This document shows positions 43,086-52,482 of a stretch of DNA of 64,000 bases, piece after piece. The notes beneath the pieces were generated by a model. That model worked only from the letters and a program-made list of their open reading frames with translations. It had not been told where the DNA came from and searched no databases. The DNA is taken from assembly GCA_963795055.1 (NCBI GenBank), contig CAWCGJ010000043.1, positions 62,001-126,000 on the forward strand, written 5' to 3'. This DNA comes from JASHPR01 sp963795055. Its GTDB lineage: Bacteria > Actinomycetota > Actinomycetes > Streptosporangiales > Streptosporangiaceae. A program made the position numbers and the translations under genes. The first letter of the stretch is position 1; every line of letters starts with the position of its first letter.

Positions 43086-43496
43086 TCACTTCGTTCCTGC
43101 GTTCGGGCGGCCGGGCCGGGAACCGACCGACAGGTGCTCCCCGACCCGCTTGACCAGGATGGCCATCTCGTAGGCCACGAGCCCCACGTCGGCCGAGGTC
43201 GTCGCCAGGACCGCGAGGCAGCTGCCCTCGCCCGCAGCGGTCACAAACAGGAACTCGGACTCCATCTCGATGATGATCTGCCGCGCGGCCCCGCTCCCGA
43301 AGTGCCGCCCGACCCCCCGGGCCAGGCTTTGCAGGCCGGCCGCGGCCGCGGAGAGATGATCCGCGTCCTCCGGGCTGAGCCCGGCTGACGCCCCGATCGC
43401 GAGGCCGTCCCGGGACAGGATGACGGCCTTGCGGATGTACACGACCCTGGCGACCAGGTCGTCCAGGAGCCAGTCAAGTTCGCTGCCCTGGCTCAC
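43086..43496 (-). CDS. Roadblock/LC7 domain protein CvnB (cluster 1)
   Basis: The 136-residue protein is a Roadblock/LC7 domain protein: LDWLLDDLVARVVYIRKAVILSRDGLAIGASAGLSPEDADHLSAAAAGLQSLA and a later EFLFVTAAGEGSCLAVLATTSADVGLVAYEMAILVKR. Such proteins act as regulatory partners of MglA/CvnD-type GTPases. In conservons the product couples the kinase-like CvnA with the GTPase CvnD. Start ATG 43496. The C-terminal tail (SRPGRPNAGTK) is variable. It lies 45 bases downstream of cvnA and 6 bases upstream of the DUF742 gene. Confidence 0.92.
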   Translation of the reverse strand: MSQGSELDWLLDDLVARVVYIRKAVILSRDGLAIGASAGLSPEDADHLSAAAAGLQSLARGVGRHFGSGAARQIIIEMESEFLFVTAAGEGSCLAVLATTSADVGLVAYEMAILVKRVGEHLSVGSRPGRPNAGTK

Positions 43497-43541
43497 GTGC
43501 TCCCCCTTCGCTGCTCCCGGTGCCGCGCCGAGATCGCTGGG

Positions 43542-46167
43542 TCATTCATCGTCGCGCTGCTCGCCGCTGTTTCCGCTGCCATCAGGCCCCGGTGCCGGCT
43601 CGGGTGACGGCGTGACCGCCCCGGAGATGTTGCGGCCGCGTTCCCAGCCTCGCTGCAGCGCCGTCATCGTGCTCCGCACCGCCTCCGGAGACGGCGCGCC
43701 CGGACTGTTGTCGGCCGCGTCACCCGGCCGCACGCCGCCGTCGCGCAGCTGCGGAGCCAGGCTAGCCTGCCGCACCCGGACCGGCAGGCCCATCGCGGTC
43801 AGCTCGGTGGTGACCCTCGGGTCGATGGTGTCGGAGTCGCCGGGATGGCTGGGCGACCCCTCGCCCGCGAGCGTGAACGAGCCGCTGGGTGACGGGGCCG
43901 TGGCCCGGCGCGGGCGCGGTGTGAAGATGCTGTCGATCGGCTCTGCCGGCGGCCGGGCTGGCGGCCGGGCTGGCGGCCGGGCTGGCCGTCGTCCCGGCAC
44001 CGGGGCCGTCCGGCTCATCATCCGCGCGGCCGGCCGACGGGTCGCCCGCCAGGCTGGCCGGCAGGTCGCTCCCCGGGCTGGCCGGCGAGTCGCCCGCCGG
44101 GCCGGGCGTCGCGTCGTCGGGCGGGCCGGACGGCGGCTCCATCGCCGTGGTGACCGCGCTGAGCTGGGTCAGCGGGACGGGCTCCGATATCGCCCCGGCG
44201 TGTAGCGAGACCCGCCGGCCGGTGAGCTGGAACGGCCGCTCGCCCGCCGCCGCCGCCGGGACCTCGGTATCGTAGGCGCCCTGGCTGACCATCAGGGCAT
44301 TCGGGATCAGCACGATGGCCGTCGTGCCCCCGTAGGGCGAGTCTTTCAGGCGGATCTGGATGTCATGCCTCCTGGCCAGCTGCCCGGCCACGAACAGGCC
44401 GAGCTGCTCGCTCCCGGACAGGTCAAGCTGCGGGGGGTGCGCGAAGTTCTGGTTGATATCGGCGAGCTTCTCGTCGGAAAGGCCGAGCCCGCGGTCTTCG
44501 ATCTCGACGGCGTATCCCCGGCCGACCACGTCGCCGTGCACCCGGACCGGGGTATTGGGTGGCGAGAAGATCGTCGCGTTCTCCGCCAGCTCCGCGATCA
44601 GGTGGATGACGTCGGCCACGGCGGGGCCGGCCAGGGCCGCGCGGGTCCCCGTCGTGACCCTGATTCGCGTGTAGTCCTCGACCTCGGCGACGGCGGCGCG
44701 GAGCACGTCGACGAACGGCACCGGGTGGCGCCAGCTGCGTCCCGGGGACGCGCCGGACAAGATGATCAGTCCCTCCGAATGCCTGCGCATCCGGGTGGTG
44801 AGATGGTCGATGCGGAACAGGTCCTCGAGTTCCTCGGGCTCAGTGGCCCGGCGTTCCATGGCGTCGAGCAGGGCCAGCTGGCGGTGCAGCAGCGACTGGC
44901 TGCGCCGGGCCAGGTTGCGGAAGACGTCACTGACCCCGCGGCGGAGCCTGGCTTCGTCCACGGCCGCCTCCACGGCCGTCCGCTGGACGGCGTTGAAGGC
45001 CTCCTGGACCTGTCCGATCTCATCGGCACTCGACTCCAGCGGCGGCGCCTCGGCGGCCACGTCCACGTCCTCCCCGGAGCGCAGCCGCTCTACGAGGCCG
45101 GGCAGGCGGTTGTTGGCCAGGTCGAGGGCGGACCGCCGGAGCCCGGCCAGCTGCTGCAGGAGGCCGCGGCCGATCCAGACCGAGATGATGAGCGAGAGGA
45201 TGATGGCCGCCAGCCCGAGGCCGCCGACGAGCCAGAGCCGGAGGAAGGTGGCGTTGGCGACCGGTTGCGCCTGCATTGTCAGCGTGGTCGCCGCCTGGAT
45301 GCTCGCGTCCGAGAGCCCGGCGGAGACCGCGCCGACGGCCAGGTTCCAGGACGGCAGGGGCACCGGCGGGACCCGGCCAGGATGATTGTCGGCGATGACC
45401 TTGTTCTCCAGTGCCGTCAGAGCGGCTGACGCCTGAGGGCTGATGTCCTTGAGGAAGTAGGTGCGGTAGGCCGGCTCCAGGTCTGGCAGGGCCTGGGTGT
45501 ACATGGCCCGGTGCGCTGCGGCCAGCTCGGTGAACTGCTGGCGGTCGGCCTGCGAGAACGTGCGGGCGATCGCATCCCCGTTCAGCAGCGCGCTCTCCTC
45601 GAGGAGCAGTTCTTCGGACTTGCCCGCCCTGACCAGCGCGAGTGACTGCGTGACCAGCGGGACATTGGATTCCTGCAGGATGGTCTGATTCAGCACATCG
45701 TCAGCGGCGAAGTTGATGGCGGCGTAGGCGCTGATCACTTCGGGCCTGGTGATGGCCAGGGAGACGATCTTGGAGCGCAGGGCGGCGAGGCCTGCCGTGT
45801 CCTTGAGCAGCACCCCGGTCGCCTGCTTTTCCGCCGGCCCGGCGCTGCTCGCGGCGGAGGTGACGGCGTCGGTGAAGGCCTTCTGGGACTGCTCAGTCTT
45901 TGCTTCCTGCGCGTGCAGCGCCGCCAGGTTCGACGGCACGGGGGCTGCGAGGTAGACCACGGCCTGCATGCGCTCGAGATCGATCTGGGTCTCCAGGTTG
46001 CCGACCGGCGTGCCGATGGTGTCTTTCAGCGTCCTGGACCTGGCCAGGTTGAGCGCATCGCTGGCCGTGATGGTCGCCGCGAAAACGTACAGCCCGACCA
46101 GCGACAGGATCGGGACGGCGACGAGAAGAAAGATCCTCAGCCGTATGGACCGGTGGCGCAAACCCAT
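43542..46167 (-). CDS. CvnA-type sensor histidine kinase-like protein with NIT domain (cluster 1), apparent 1-base insertion near the C terminus
   Basis: The gene encodes about 874 residues after correction. Residues 1-32 hold a membrane segment, then a nitrate-sensing NIT domain (about 40-290, LETQIDLERMQAVVYLA, WNLAVGAVSAGL), a second membrane segment (LVGGLGLAAIILSLIISVW), a HAMP-like region and an ATPase domain (LIAELAENATIFSPPNTPV, EDRGLGLSDE, GTTAIVLIPNALM). The LDHLTTRMRRH-like helix typical of conservon kinases (here IDHLTTRMRRH) is present. At about 43945-43990 the frame shifts; the tail (EPIDSIFTPRPRR, VRVRQASLAPQLR, MTALQRGWERGRN) is in another frame and matches the end of cvnA2. 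The shift lies at a 12-bp tandem repeat. Confidence 0.88.
43951..43986. repeat. 12-bp tandem repeat (three perfect copies) at the cvnA1 frameshift
   Basis: Three exact copies of GGCCGGGCTGGC stand in the Ala/Ser/Pro linker of cvnA1. They encode a repeated Ser-Pro-Ala-Ala on the - strand. The frame change in cvnA1 falls at or next to this repeat, so replication slippage or base-calling error are both plausible. Confidence 0.85.
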
Positions 46168-46274
46168 GACTGTGACCTCAGCGTGAGAAGTGACGAGCGG
46201 AGCACGCTGTAACCAGGAGACTCCCGGGGAGCTTGTGAGCGTAACAGCCGGTTAGGAAGATCACTAGCGAAACC

Positions 46275-46301
46275 GGTCATATTTGACCTGTCAGTTTTGA
46301 C
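46275..46301. promoter_or_regulatory. Two tandem GTCA-N4-TGAC palindromes upstream of conservon 1
   Basis: Palindrome 1 (46275-46288, GGTCA-TATT-TGACC) and palindrome 2 (46290-46301, GTCA-GTTT-TGAC) share the half sites GTCA and TGAC with a 4-base spacer, and their centres lie 14 bases apart. They are about 110-135 bases upstream of the cvnA1 start, at the end of cvnD2. An operator for a dimeric regulator is likely; the regulator is not known. Confidence 0.5.
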
Positions 46302-46959
46302 CCGAACGCCCCCGTCTGGATAAACAAGGGTCAGCCGACCGCGCCGCGTCCGCGCCACCGGGGGCCCGGTGGCCGTTCACCGGCCCGGCCGCGAGGACGT
46401 GCTGAACGAGCGTGATCAGGACATCCTTGACCGAGTCGCGCTGCCGTGCGTCGCAGAGCATGGCGGGGACGCTCGGGTCGAGATCGAGCGCGATGCGGAC
46501 GTCCTCGACGTCGTACCGGGGGGCGTTGTCAAAGACATTGATGGCCACGATGAACGGCAATTGGCGCCGCTCGAAGTAGTCGACGGACGGGAAACAGTCG
46601 CCGAGGCGGCGGGTGTCCGCCAGGACCACGGCACCGAGGGCGCCGAAGGACAGGTCGTCCCACATGAACCAGAATCGGTCCTGGCCCGGAGTGCCGAAGA
46701 GGTACAGGACCAGCCGGGAGCCCATCGAGATCCGGCCGAAGTCCATCGCGACCGTGGTCGTGGTCTTGCCGGCCACCCCGGTGAGGTCGTCCACGCCGAC
46801 GCTCACCTGGGTCAGGGCTTCCTCGGTCCGCAGCGGCCGGATCTCGCTGATCGCGCTGACCAGCGTGGTCTTGCCCACGCCGAACCCGCCCGCGACAACG
46901 ATCTTGACCGGGGTGAGCTGGGCGCCGTCCGCCGCGGCGTCAGAGGGAGCGGAGCCCAT
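46291..46959 (-). CDS. CvnD-type conservon GTPase (cluster 2)
   Basis: The 222-residue protein is a close paralogue of cvnD1: P-loop GGFGVGKTTLVSAISEIRPLRTEE, VAMDFGRISM, LFGTPGQDRFWFMWDDL, DTRRLGDCFPSVDYFER, and AINVFDN in place of the usual NKxD. The last 25 residues are variable. Start ATG 46959, overlapping the stop of the DUF742 gene by 20 bases. It ends about 120 bases upstream of cvnA1, so the two conservons may be read as one transcript or have a promoter between them. Confidence 0.9.
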   Translation of the reverse strand: MGSAPSDAAADGAQLTPVKIVVAGGFGVGKTTLVSAISEIRPLRTEEALTQVSVGVDDLTGVAGKTTTTVAMDFGRISMGSRLVLYLFGTPGQDRFWFMWDDLSFGALGAVVLADTRRLGDCFPSVDYFERRQLPFIVAINVFDNAPRYDVEDVRIALDLDPSVPAMLCDARQRDSVKDVLITLVQHVLAAGPVNGHRAPGGADAARSADPCLSRRGRSGQN

Positions 46960-47326
46960 CGAGCACCTCCTTGAGCAGGTCGAGGTCGGCGCCGGCCTGG
47001 GGGCGCACGGGCCGTCGCGGCAGCACGGCGATCTTGTCCTGCTGGATCAGGTCGGAGAGCAGGACGCGGACCACGCCCAGCGGTAGGGCTATATCGGCGG
47101 CGGCGTCGGCGACGGTGACGGGTGCCCGGCACAGGTCGAGGAGCTTGCGGTGCTCGGGGCTGAGCTTGGCCAGCTCGGCTGGTCCCGGGATGGGGCCGGA
47201 CGCGGCGACGACCGCGATCAGGTCGAGGACCGTGTCACCAACCGGGTCAGTCCGGCCACCGGTCAGGGCATACGGGCGTACGACCGGACCGGCTTCCCCG
47301 TCGATCCACCTGTCGTACCGGCGCAC
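46940..47326 (-). CDS. DUF742 (CvnC) conservon protein (cluster 2)
   Basis: The 128-residue protein has the normal DUF742 length: VVRPYALTGGRTDPVGDTVLDLIAVV, LSPEHRKLLDLCRAPVTVADAAADIALPLGVVRVLLSDLIQQDKIAVLP and a final LLKEVLDGLRSL just at the stop. The family carries a winged-helix-like fold. It is the intact counterpart of the over-run cluster 1 copy, and its stop overlaps the cvnD start by 20 bases, as normal for conservons. Start is at 47326, 80 bases inside the preceding cvnB frame. Confidence 0.9.
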   Translation of the reverse strand: MRRYDRWIDGEAGPVVRPYALTGGRTDPVGDTVLDLIAVVAASGPIPGPAELAKLSPEHRKLLDLCRAPVTVADAAADIALPLGVVRVLLSDLIQQDKIAVLPRRPVRPQAGADLDLLKEVLDGLRSL

Positions 47327-47762
47327 GGCCGGCTGACTCGGCTCGCATCTGGCGGGCGGTCAGTCTGGGCTGCGCGGCCAGGTGCGGCCCCGCGCGCTTG
47401 ACCAGCATCGCCATCTCATAGGCGATGAGGCCCGCATCGGCCTGGGCCGGGCACATCACCGCCAGGCAGCTGCCGTGACCGGCCGCGGTCACGAACAGGA
47501 ACGCCTGCTCGAGCTCGATGATGGTCTGCCGCACCTCCCCGAGCATGAAATGCTCGCCCGCGCCCCGGGCCAGGCTTTGCACCCCGGCGGCGAGCGCGGA
47601 CAGGTGCTCGGCGTCCTCACGGCTTAGGCCCTGTGAGGCGGCCACGGTCAGGCCGTCCCGAGACAAGATCACGGCTTGCTGTATGTCGTCCACGCGGGCG
47701 GCGAGGTCGTCCAGCAGCCAGCTCAGCTCCTGCCCGGCCGACGTTGTCCCGTACGACTCCAT
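47247..47762 (-). CDS. Roadblock/LC7 domain protein CvnB (cluster 2)
   Basis: The protein from ATG 47762 is 171 residues, a Roadblock/LC7 domain (ELSWLLDDLAARVDDIQQAVILSRDGLTVAASQGLSREDAEHLSALAAGVQSLARG, FLFVTAAGHGSCLAVMCPAQADAGLIAYEMAMLVKR) with a variable 40-residue C-terminal tail. The ATG shares its A with the TGA stop of cvnA2 (TGATG), so the two are translationally coupled. The tail overlaps the DUF742 start by 80 bases. ATG 47762 is preferred to earlier in-frame starts because of the coupling and the domain boundary. Confidence 0.9.
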   Translation of the reverse strand: MESYGTTSAGQELSWLLDDLAARVDDIQQAVILSRDGLTVAASQGLSREDAEHLSALAAGVQSLARGAGEHFMLGEVRQTIIELEQAFLFVTAAGHGSCLAVMCPAQADAGLIAYEMAMLVKRAGPHLAAQPRLTARQMRAESAGRAPVRQVDRRGSRSGRTPVCPDRWPD

Positions 47763-49528
47763 CACGCTTCCTCCTGCGGTGCCTCGCGCACGCCGCCCGC
47801 TGTCTCCTGCCCGCCGACGGTGGCCTCCGAGTCTCGCACCTCGGCCTGGCGGCCGCGCTCCCACCCGTTCTGCAGGGAGGCCAGCAGGCTGCGTGCCTGT
47901 TCCGGCGAGCGGACTTCGGGGTCACGCGAATGAGCGGCGGTCCCGGATGAAGGGCTGCTGCGCAGATGCGGTGAAAGGTTCGCCTGGCGGACGCGGCGTG
48001 GCAAGCCGCGGTAGGTGCCGGCGTCGGGACTGCCGCCTGACCTGCGGGGCAGGATCGGGGGGCCAGCACTTGCGGCTGGCTGGCTGGCGTCCGGCCCGCC
48101 GGGCGTGGCGTCCGGCTGGCTGTGGCTCGTGCCCGGCAGGCCGGGGAAGCTCCCGGCGCTTGGTCGGCGGGGGAGGGCACGCTTCCGGATGGGCAGGGCG
48201 CCCGGCTGGCTGGGAATGGCACCGGCCGCCGGCGATGCTCGCCGTGGCTCACGGCCGGTCAGGGCCAGATGGAGGTCCTCGAAGCCCGGCGCGCTCACCT
48301 GGCCTTCTTCGGGTTGTGCCGTGGCCGGGGCCTCGACCTCGGAGGTGATCATGCTGTTGGGCAACAGCACGATCGCCGTGGTCCCGCCGTAGGGAGACGG
48401 GCGCAGGAAGACACGTACCCCGTGCCGGGCCGCGAGCTTGCCCACCACGAACAGGCCGAGCTGATCAGCGTTGGCCAGGTCGAAGTCGGCCGGGCTGCTC
48501 AGCCGCAGGTTGATCGCGTCCAGCTCCTCGGCCTTGATACCCAGGCCGCGGTCTTCGACCTCGAAGGCAAAGCCGTTGCCGACCCGCTCGGCCTTGACCT
48601 CGACGCGGGTGCCCGACGGGGAGAACAGCGTCGCGTTCTCGATCAGCTCGGCCAGCAAATGGATCATGTCGGCCACGGCCGAGCCCGTCACCATGTCGTC
48701 GGATGCGGTGGCCACGGCGATCCGCTTGTAGTCCTCTACCTCGGCGATGGCCCCGCGGATAACGTCGATGACCGGCACCGGGCTGCTCCACGCCCGCCCG
48801 GGCGCCGCGCCCGAGAGGATGATCAGGCCCTCGGCGTGGCGGCGCATCCGGGTGGTGAGGTGGTCCAGCGGGAACAGGTCCGCCAGTGCTCCGGGGTCAA
48901 CCGCCTTGCGCTCCAGGTCGTCCAGCAGTCGCAGTTGCCGCTGCAGCAGTGACTGGCTCCGCCGCGCGAGGCTCACGAAAACCTGGCTGATCCCGCTGCG
49001 CAGGCTGGTCTCGGTGGTCGCCGCGGCCAGCGCCGTGCGCTGCAGGCTGGCGAGCGCCGCCGCGGCCCGGGCGACCTCGGTGACCTTCATCTGGGCCGAC
49101 GGGGGGAGCTCGGTCTCCGGGTCGACCTTTTCTCCGCGCCTAAGCCGCTCGACGAGCTGCGGCAACTGCTGGTCAGCAAAACGGCGGGCCGACGTCTCCA
49201 GGCTGGAGAGATCCCGGGTCAGCCGCCGGGCGAACCATCCCATGAGTACAGCCGCCACCAGAATCGCGGCCAGGCCGACCGCATCGGCCAGCGCGATCCC
49301 GGTCAGCGCAGGGTTGTTCTGAACGGCATGGCTGTGCGTGCCGATGGTGGTGCCGGCGAAGACCCACATCACGACCGCGGCCACGACGGGGACGGCCAGG
49401 ATCGCGATCATGGTGAATCGGATCGAACGGCGCGAGGCACGCCGTCGCTCGCGGCCCGGCAACATGTGCGCGCCCATGTGGTAACTCCCTGGTCCGGATC
49501 GTGTGCTTCCGGGGGCCATGTCCGTCAA
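47762..49528 (-). CDS. CvnA-type sensor histidine kinase-like protein (cluster 2)
   Basis: The 588-residue protein has two membrane segments (about 37-62 and 78-97) with a very short extracytoplasmic loop and no NIT domain, unlike cvnA1. Then a HAMP-like region, the helix LDHLTTRMRRHAEGLIILSG, and an ATPase domain with LLAELIENATLFSPSGTRVEV, EVEDRGLGIKAEELDAINLRLS, LGLFVVGKLAARHGVRV and PYGGTTAIVLLPNSM. The long C-terminal part is Pro/Ser/Ala-rich and ends LLASLQNGWERGRQ, as in conservon kinases. Start is TTG/ATG near 49528, or the internal ATG in MGAHMLPG. Confidence 0.9.
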   Translation of the reverse strand: MTDMAPGSTRSGPGSYHMGAHMLPGRERRRASRRSIRFTMIAILAVPVVAAVVMWVFAGTTIGTHSHAVQNNPALTGIALADAVGLAAILVAAVLMGWFARRLTRDLSSLETSARRFADQQLPQLVERLRRGEKVDPETELPPSAQMKVTEVARAAAALASLQRTALAAATTETSLRSGISQVFVSLARRSQSLLQRQLRLLDDLERKAVDPGALADLFPLDHLTTRMRRHAEGLIILSGAAPGRAWSSPVPVIDVIRGAIAEVEDYKRIAVATASDDMVTGSAVADMIHLLAELIENATLFSPSGTRVEVKAERVGNGFAFEVEDRGLGIKAEELDAINLRLSSPADFDLANADQLGLFVVGKLAARHGVRVFLRPSPYGGTTAIVLLPNSMITSEVEAPATAQPEEGQVSAPGFEDLHLALTGREPRRASPAAGAIPSQPGALPIRKRALPRRPSAGSFPGLPGTSHSQPDATPGGPDASQPAASAGPPILPRRSGGSPDAGTYRGLPRRVRQANLSPHLRSSPSSGTAAHSRDPEVRSPEQARSLLASLQNGWERGRQAEVRDSEATVGGQETAGGVREAPQEEA

Positions 49529-50292
49529 CCCGCTCGATCCCGCAGCCTAAAGCCGGTACGGCCCACGGACGGGCGCCTACGCCGCTGGGACCTGGTAAGC
49601 CGTGACCACGAGGCAGCCGGCCAAGCCGACGCGCGCCGCACCGCGGATCACATGACCGGTGAGTCAACGTCACTCCCCGCGATGGGACGGGTAGCGGGAT
49701 GAATGGCTTCTCGTCGGTACAGTACATGACGGCATGCGCATTCCTGATCGGTTCTCCGCAGAAGCCCGCTGGACGGAACGCTGGCCGGGTCACGGCCAGA
49801 AGTTCCCCTGGACACGCTCTGTCTGACTAGCCCGCACCGGCCATGAAGCCGACTCGAACATGATCAGAATCGTGTTCTTTGCAGGCCGAATGCGAAGCGC
49901 TTCCATGGCGCCCGGATTCGGAAGCAGGGAACTTGCTCACCGGCTATCCGGGATCGCAGTCGGCGGCCACGTGCTTACTCTGAGTAACAATGTGTACGTT
50001 AATTGTCCGGTTTCGGAGGCATAAATCGCCGACCCTGATCCCTGACGGTGTCTACCACTGAAATGGCCGGCCATAGCACTTGACGTTTACCATCCGAAAA
50101 TTACCGCCGAGCTCCCGCCGGCCGGCCGCCTCGGCGGCAAGCCCGTGCCTGGTCTCAATCCAGCGTGTACTTAGCGTGCCTTGGTCCTCGGCAACCGGAA
50201 AAGTGCCCTCTGAACTGGGGCGATGACTGTTAGCGACACTTAACGCGCCTTCCGCGGCCCTGACCGGGAGGACGCAGGCACCGTATGGCCGG
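49529..50292. other. 764-base intergenic region, AT-richer, no gene seen
   Basis: No ORF with credible coding features was found between conservon 2 and the NB-ARC/TPR gene. The 49860-50120 part is clearly AT-richer than the rest of the window. It holds an imperfect palindrome (ACAAT-N10-ATTGT at 49987-50006) that could be an operator. Promoters for cvnA2 (reading -) are expected at its left end. Two short open frames are GC-skew artefacts. Confidence 0.6.
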
Positions 50293-52482
50293 TCATTCCC
50301 CGGCGATGTTAGCCAAGCTCTCCCTGAGGCGTTGGGTCAGCGGATCTCCGGGTGGCAGAGCCCGCTCACAGCGGTCGACGGCATCGCGGAGCATCGTGGT
50401 GGCGTCGGTCAGCCGGCCCACGGTATAGAAGGCGTGCGCCAGGTCCGCGCGGCGGGCCAGGGCCTGCGGGTGATCGGCCCCCAGAGCCCGTTCGTAGCCC
50501 TGGCAGGCCTGCTCCTGAAGCTGCAGCGCGACGGACATCTTGCCGGCCGAGTGGTACGCGGACGCCAGGCTGGCCCGGGCCACGATCGTGTCCAGATGAT
50601 CTGGGCCGAGAACGCGCTCCCGGTCGGCAAGAACCCGCTTCAGCTGGGAGATGGCGTCCTTGTTCCGGCCCTCGGCTTGGTAGGCGTCGGCCAGCTGCTG
50701 GCGGGTGGTCATGGTGTCGGGATGCCGCTGCCCCTGAATCCGCTCGCGGTCGGCGAGCGTGCGCCGGTACAGCCTGATCGCGTCGTCGGACTTGCCCGCG
50801 GCCCGGCACGCGTCGGCGAGTTGGTCACGCGCGCTGAGGGTGTCGAGGTGGGTCGCCCCGCGGACCCGTTCGCATTCGCTGACGGCCTCCTCCAGGACGG
50901 GGATCGCGGATCCGGCCTGGCCCGAGGCCAGGAAGGCGCGGCCGAGATCGGCCCGGGCCGCGAGGGTGCCCGGATTATCCGGCCCGAGCAGGCGGGTGCG
51001 GCCGGCGAGAACCCACTGCGACCAGGCCACCGCCTCCGCTGCCTGTCCGGCCGCCATGAGCGCGGCGGCCAGGTGGCTGCCCGCCACGAGGGTATCCGGG
51101 CTGCCGGGTCCGAGGATCCGGTCGCTCATCGCGGCGAGTTCTCGCCAGTAGGCGATGGCCGGGCCCGTCAGGCGCGCGCTGTCTAGGCTGCGCCCGGCCC
51201 GCGGCAGCAGCGGATGACAGCTGCCGCCCTCCCAGAGCGAATCTGCCGCGAGGTCCCGCAGGCCGACGGCACACGACCGCAGGCCGGCGGCGAGCCATGT
51301 CTCCGGCTCATCCTCGGGCCACACCTCGAGCAGCGCATCCGCCCCTGTCCTGGCCGCGCCGTCAGCGATCCGCTGGGGCGTGGCGGCGCGGATCGCTTCC
51401 TGAACCGTCGGCGCCATCCGGATCGTCGGCGGCGCGGTCGCCGGGTCGACGACCAGCAGACCCGCCCGCTCCAGGCTCAGCAGAGCGCCCCAGGCGTGGC
51501 TCGGGTCCGTGACGGACCCGGTGCTTCCCGCCAGGTACTCGCCCACCGCCGACGTGGTGACCACGGCGCCTGGAATCCCGTGGCCATCCAGGAGGGCCAG
51601 GAGCGCCAGCAGATACTGGGCGCCCCCGCCCGGCGTGAGCCGTTCTGCCTGCTCGACCGAGAGCGTCCAGGTGATCGCCGTTGCCGCCTGCCCCGCATCG
51701 GTAACCTCCGCCAGCTGGGCCCGTCGTTGTGCGAAATAATCCCGGTAATCACGGCAGGACAGGCCGGAACTGGCGATCACCGCGCTGGCCTGGAACAGGG
51801 CCGAGGGCTCGCAGCCGAGATCCGCGACGAGGTCTATCGCTCCGACCCGCTGGTCAGGGTCGGCGGTGAGACGGCCCATCAAGTAGCTCAACGCCTCGCG
51901 CATGCTGAATTCCCGCACCGGCAGCGCCAGCGCCTTGTGCTCGGCCGAGACCGCCGCGGAATTTGCGGTCGTGATCAGGACCCTGCCCGCCGGCCCTTCT
52001 GGCCAGAGGTCCTCCACGTCGGCCGCATCACGCAGATCGTCAAGCACGACCAGCCACGGCCGGGTGGTTTGGCTGAGCCAGCCGATAAGGTTGCTGGCCA
52101 CAGATTCGGCCTTGCTCCCGTCATCGGCTCCGATGGCCGCCGCCGCTTCCGCGTAACCGGACAGCACCGACGCCCGGCTGGCGGCTACCACCCAGACCAG
52201 CAAGTCCACCGCGCGGGACCGCCACAGCGACTCCGCGAAATACACGGCAATCTGAGTCTTACCGCACGCCTGTCGCCAATCCGGCGGCTTGTCCGCGGCC
52301 GTCTGGCCGAGCGCCAGCACGACAGTGGCGCCAGGCACCAGCGTGGTCCCAAGGTCGGGTGCCGTCTCGGGCCTGGCGCTGAAACCATCGGCCAGCGGAG
52401 GCATTGCGCCCGTCCTGGCCGGCAATACCGCACCCGGGGTCTGCGGCCCTGCCGATCCCGGGGTCTTCCCCTGGATGTCCAT
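50293..52482 (-). CDS. NB-ARC/TPR protein (STAND-type regulator or effector)
   Basis: The 729-residue protein has an NTPase-like region and a TPR array. The P-loop region is WRQACGKTQIAV (CGKTQ at 73-77), lacking the usual GxGGxGK lead-in glycines. Walker B is WLVVLDDLRD (near 144-149), with an arginine-rich RVLITTANS sensor strand after it. A helical domain follows, and about six TPR units of about 42 residues start near residue 430 (LGPDNPGTLAARADLGRAFLASGQ, LGPDHLDTIVARASLASAYHSAGK). Such STAND proteins regulate transcription, signalling or defence in actinobacteria; no partner effector is next to it. Start ATG 52482. Confidence 0.85.
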   Translation of the reverse strand: MDIQGKTPGSAGPQTPGAVLPARTGAMPPLADGFSARPETAPDLGTTLVPGATVVLALGQTAADKPPDWRQACGKTQIAVYFAESLWRSRAVDLLVWVVAASRASVLSGYAEAAAAIGADDGSKAESVASNLIGWLSQTTRPWLVVLDDLRDAADVEDLWPEGPAGRVLITTANSAAVSAEHKALALPVREFSMREALSYLMGRLTADPDQRVGAIDLVADLGCEPSALFQASAVIASSGLSCRDYRDYFAQRRAQLAEVTDAGQAATAITWTLSVEQAERLTPGGGAQYLLALLALLDGHGIPGAVVTTSAVGEYLAGSTGSVTDPSHAWGALLSLERAGLLVVDPATAPPTIRMAPTVQEAIRAATPQRIADGAARTGADALLEVWPEDEPETWLAAGLRSCAVGLRDLAADSLWEGGSCHPLLPRAGRSLDSARLTGPAIAYWRELAAMSDRILGPGSPDTLVAGSHLAAALMAAGQAAEAVAWSQWVLAGRTRLLGPDNPGTLAARADLGRAFLASGQAGSAIPVLEEAVSECERVRGATHLDTLSARDQLADACRAAGKSDDAIRLYRRTLADRERIQGQRHPDTMTTRQQLADAYQAEGRNKDAISQLKRVLADRERVLGPDHLDTIVARASLASAYHSAGKMSVALQLQEQACQGYERALGADHPQALARRADLAHAFYTVGRLTDATTMLRDAVDRCERALPPGDPLTQRLRESLANIAGE

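Noticed and set aside
49173..49793. 206-residue ORF on - overlapping the start of cvnA2
   Set aside because: It is out of frame with the kinase, has no recognisable motifs and its composition follows antisense/shadow bias.
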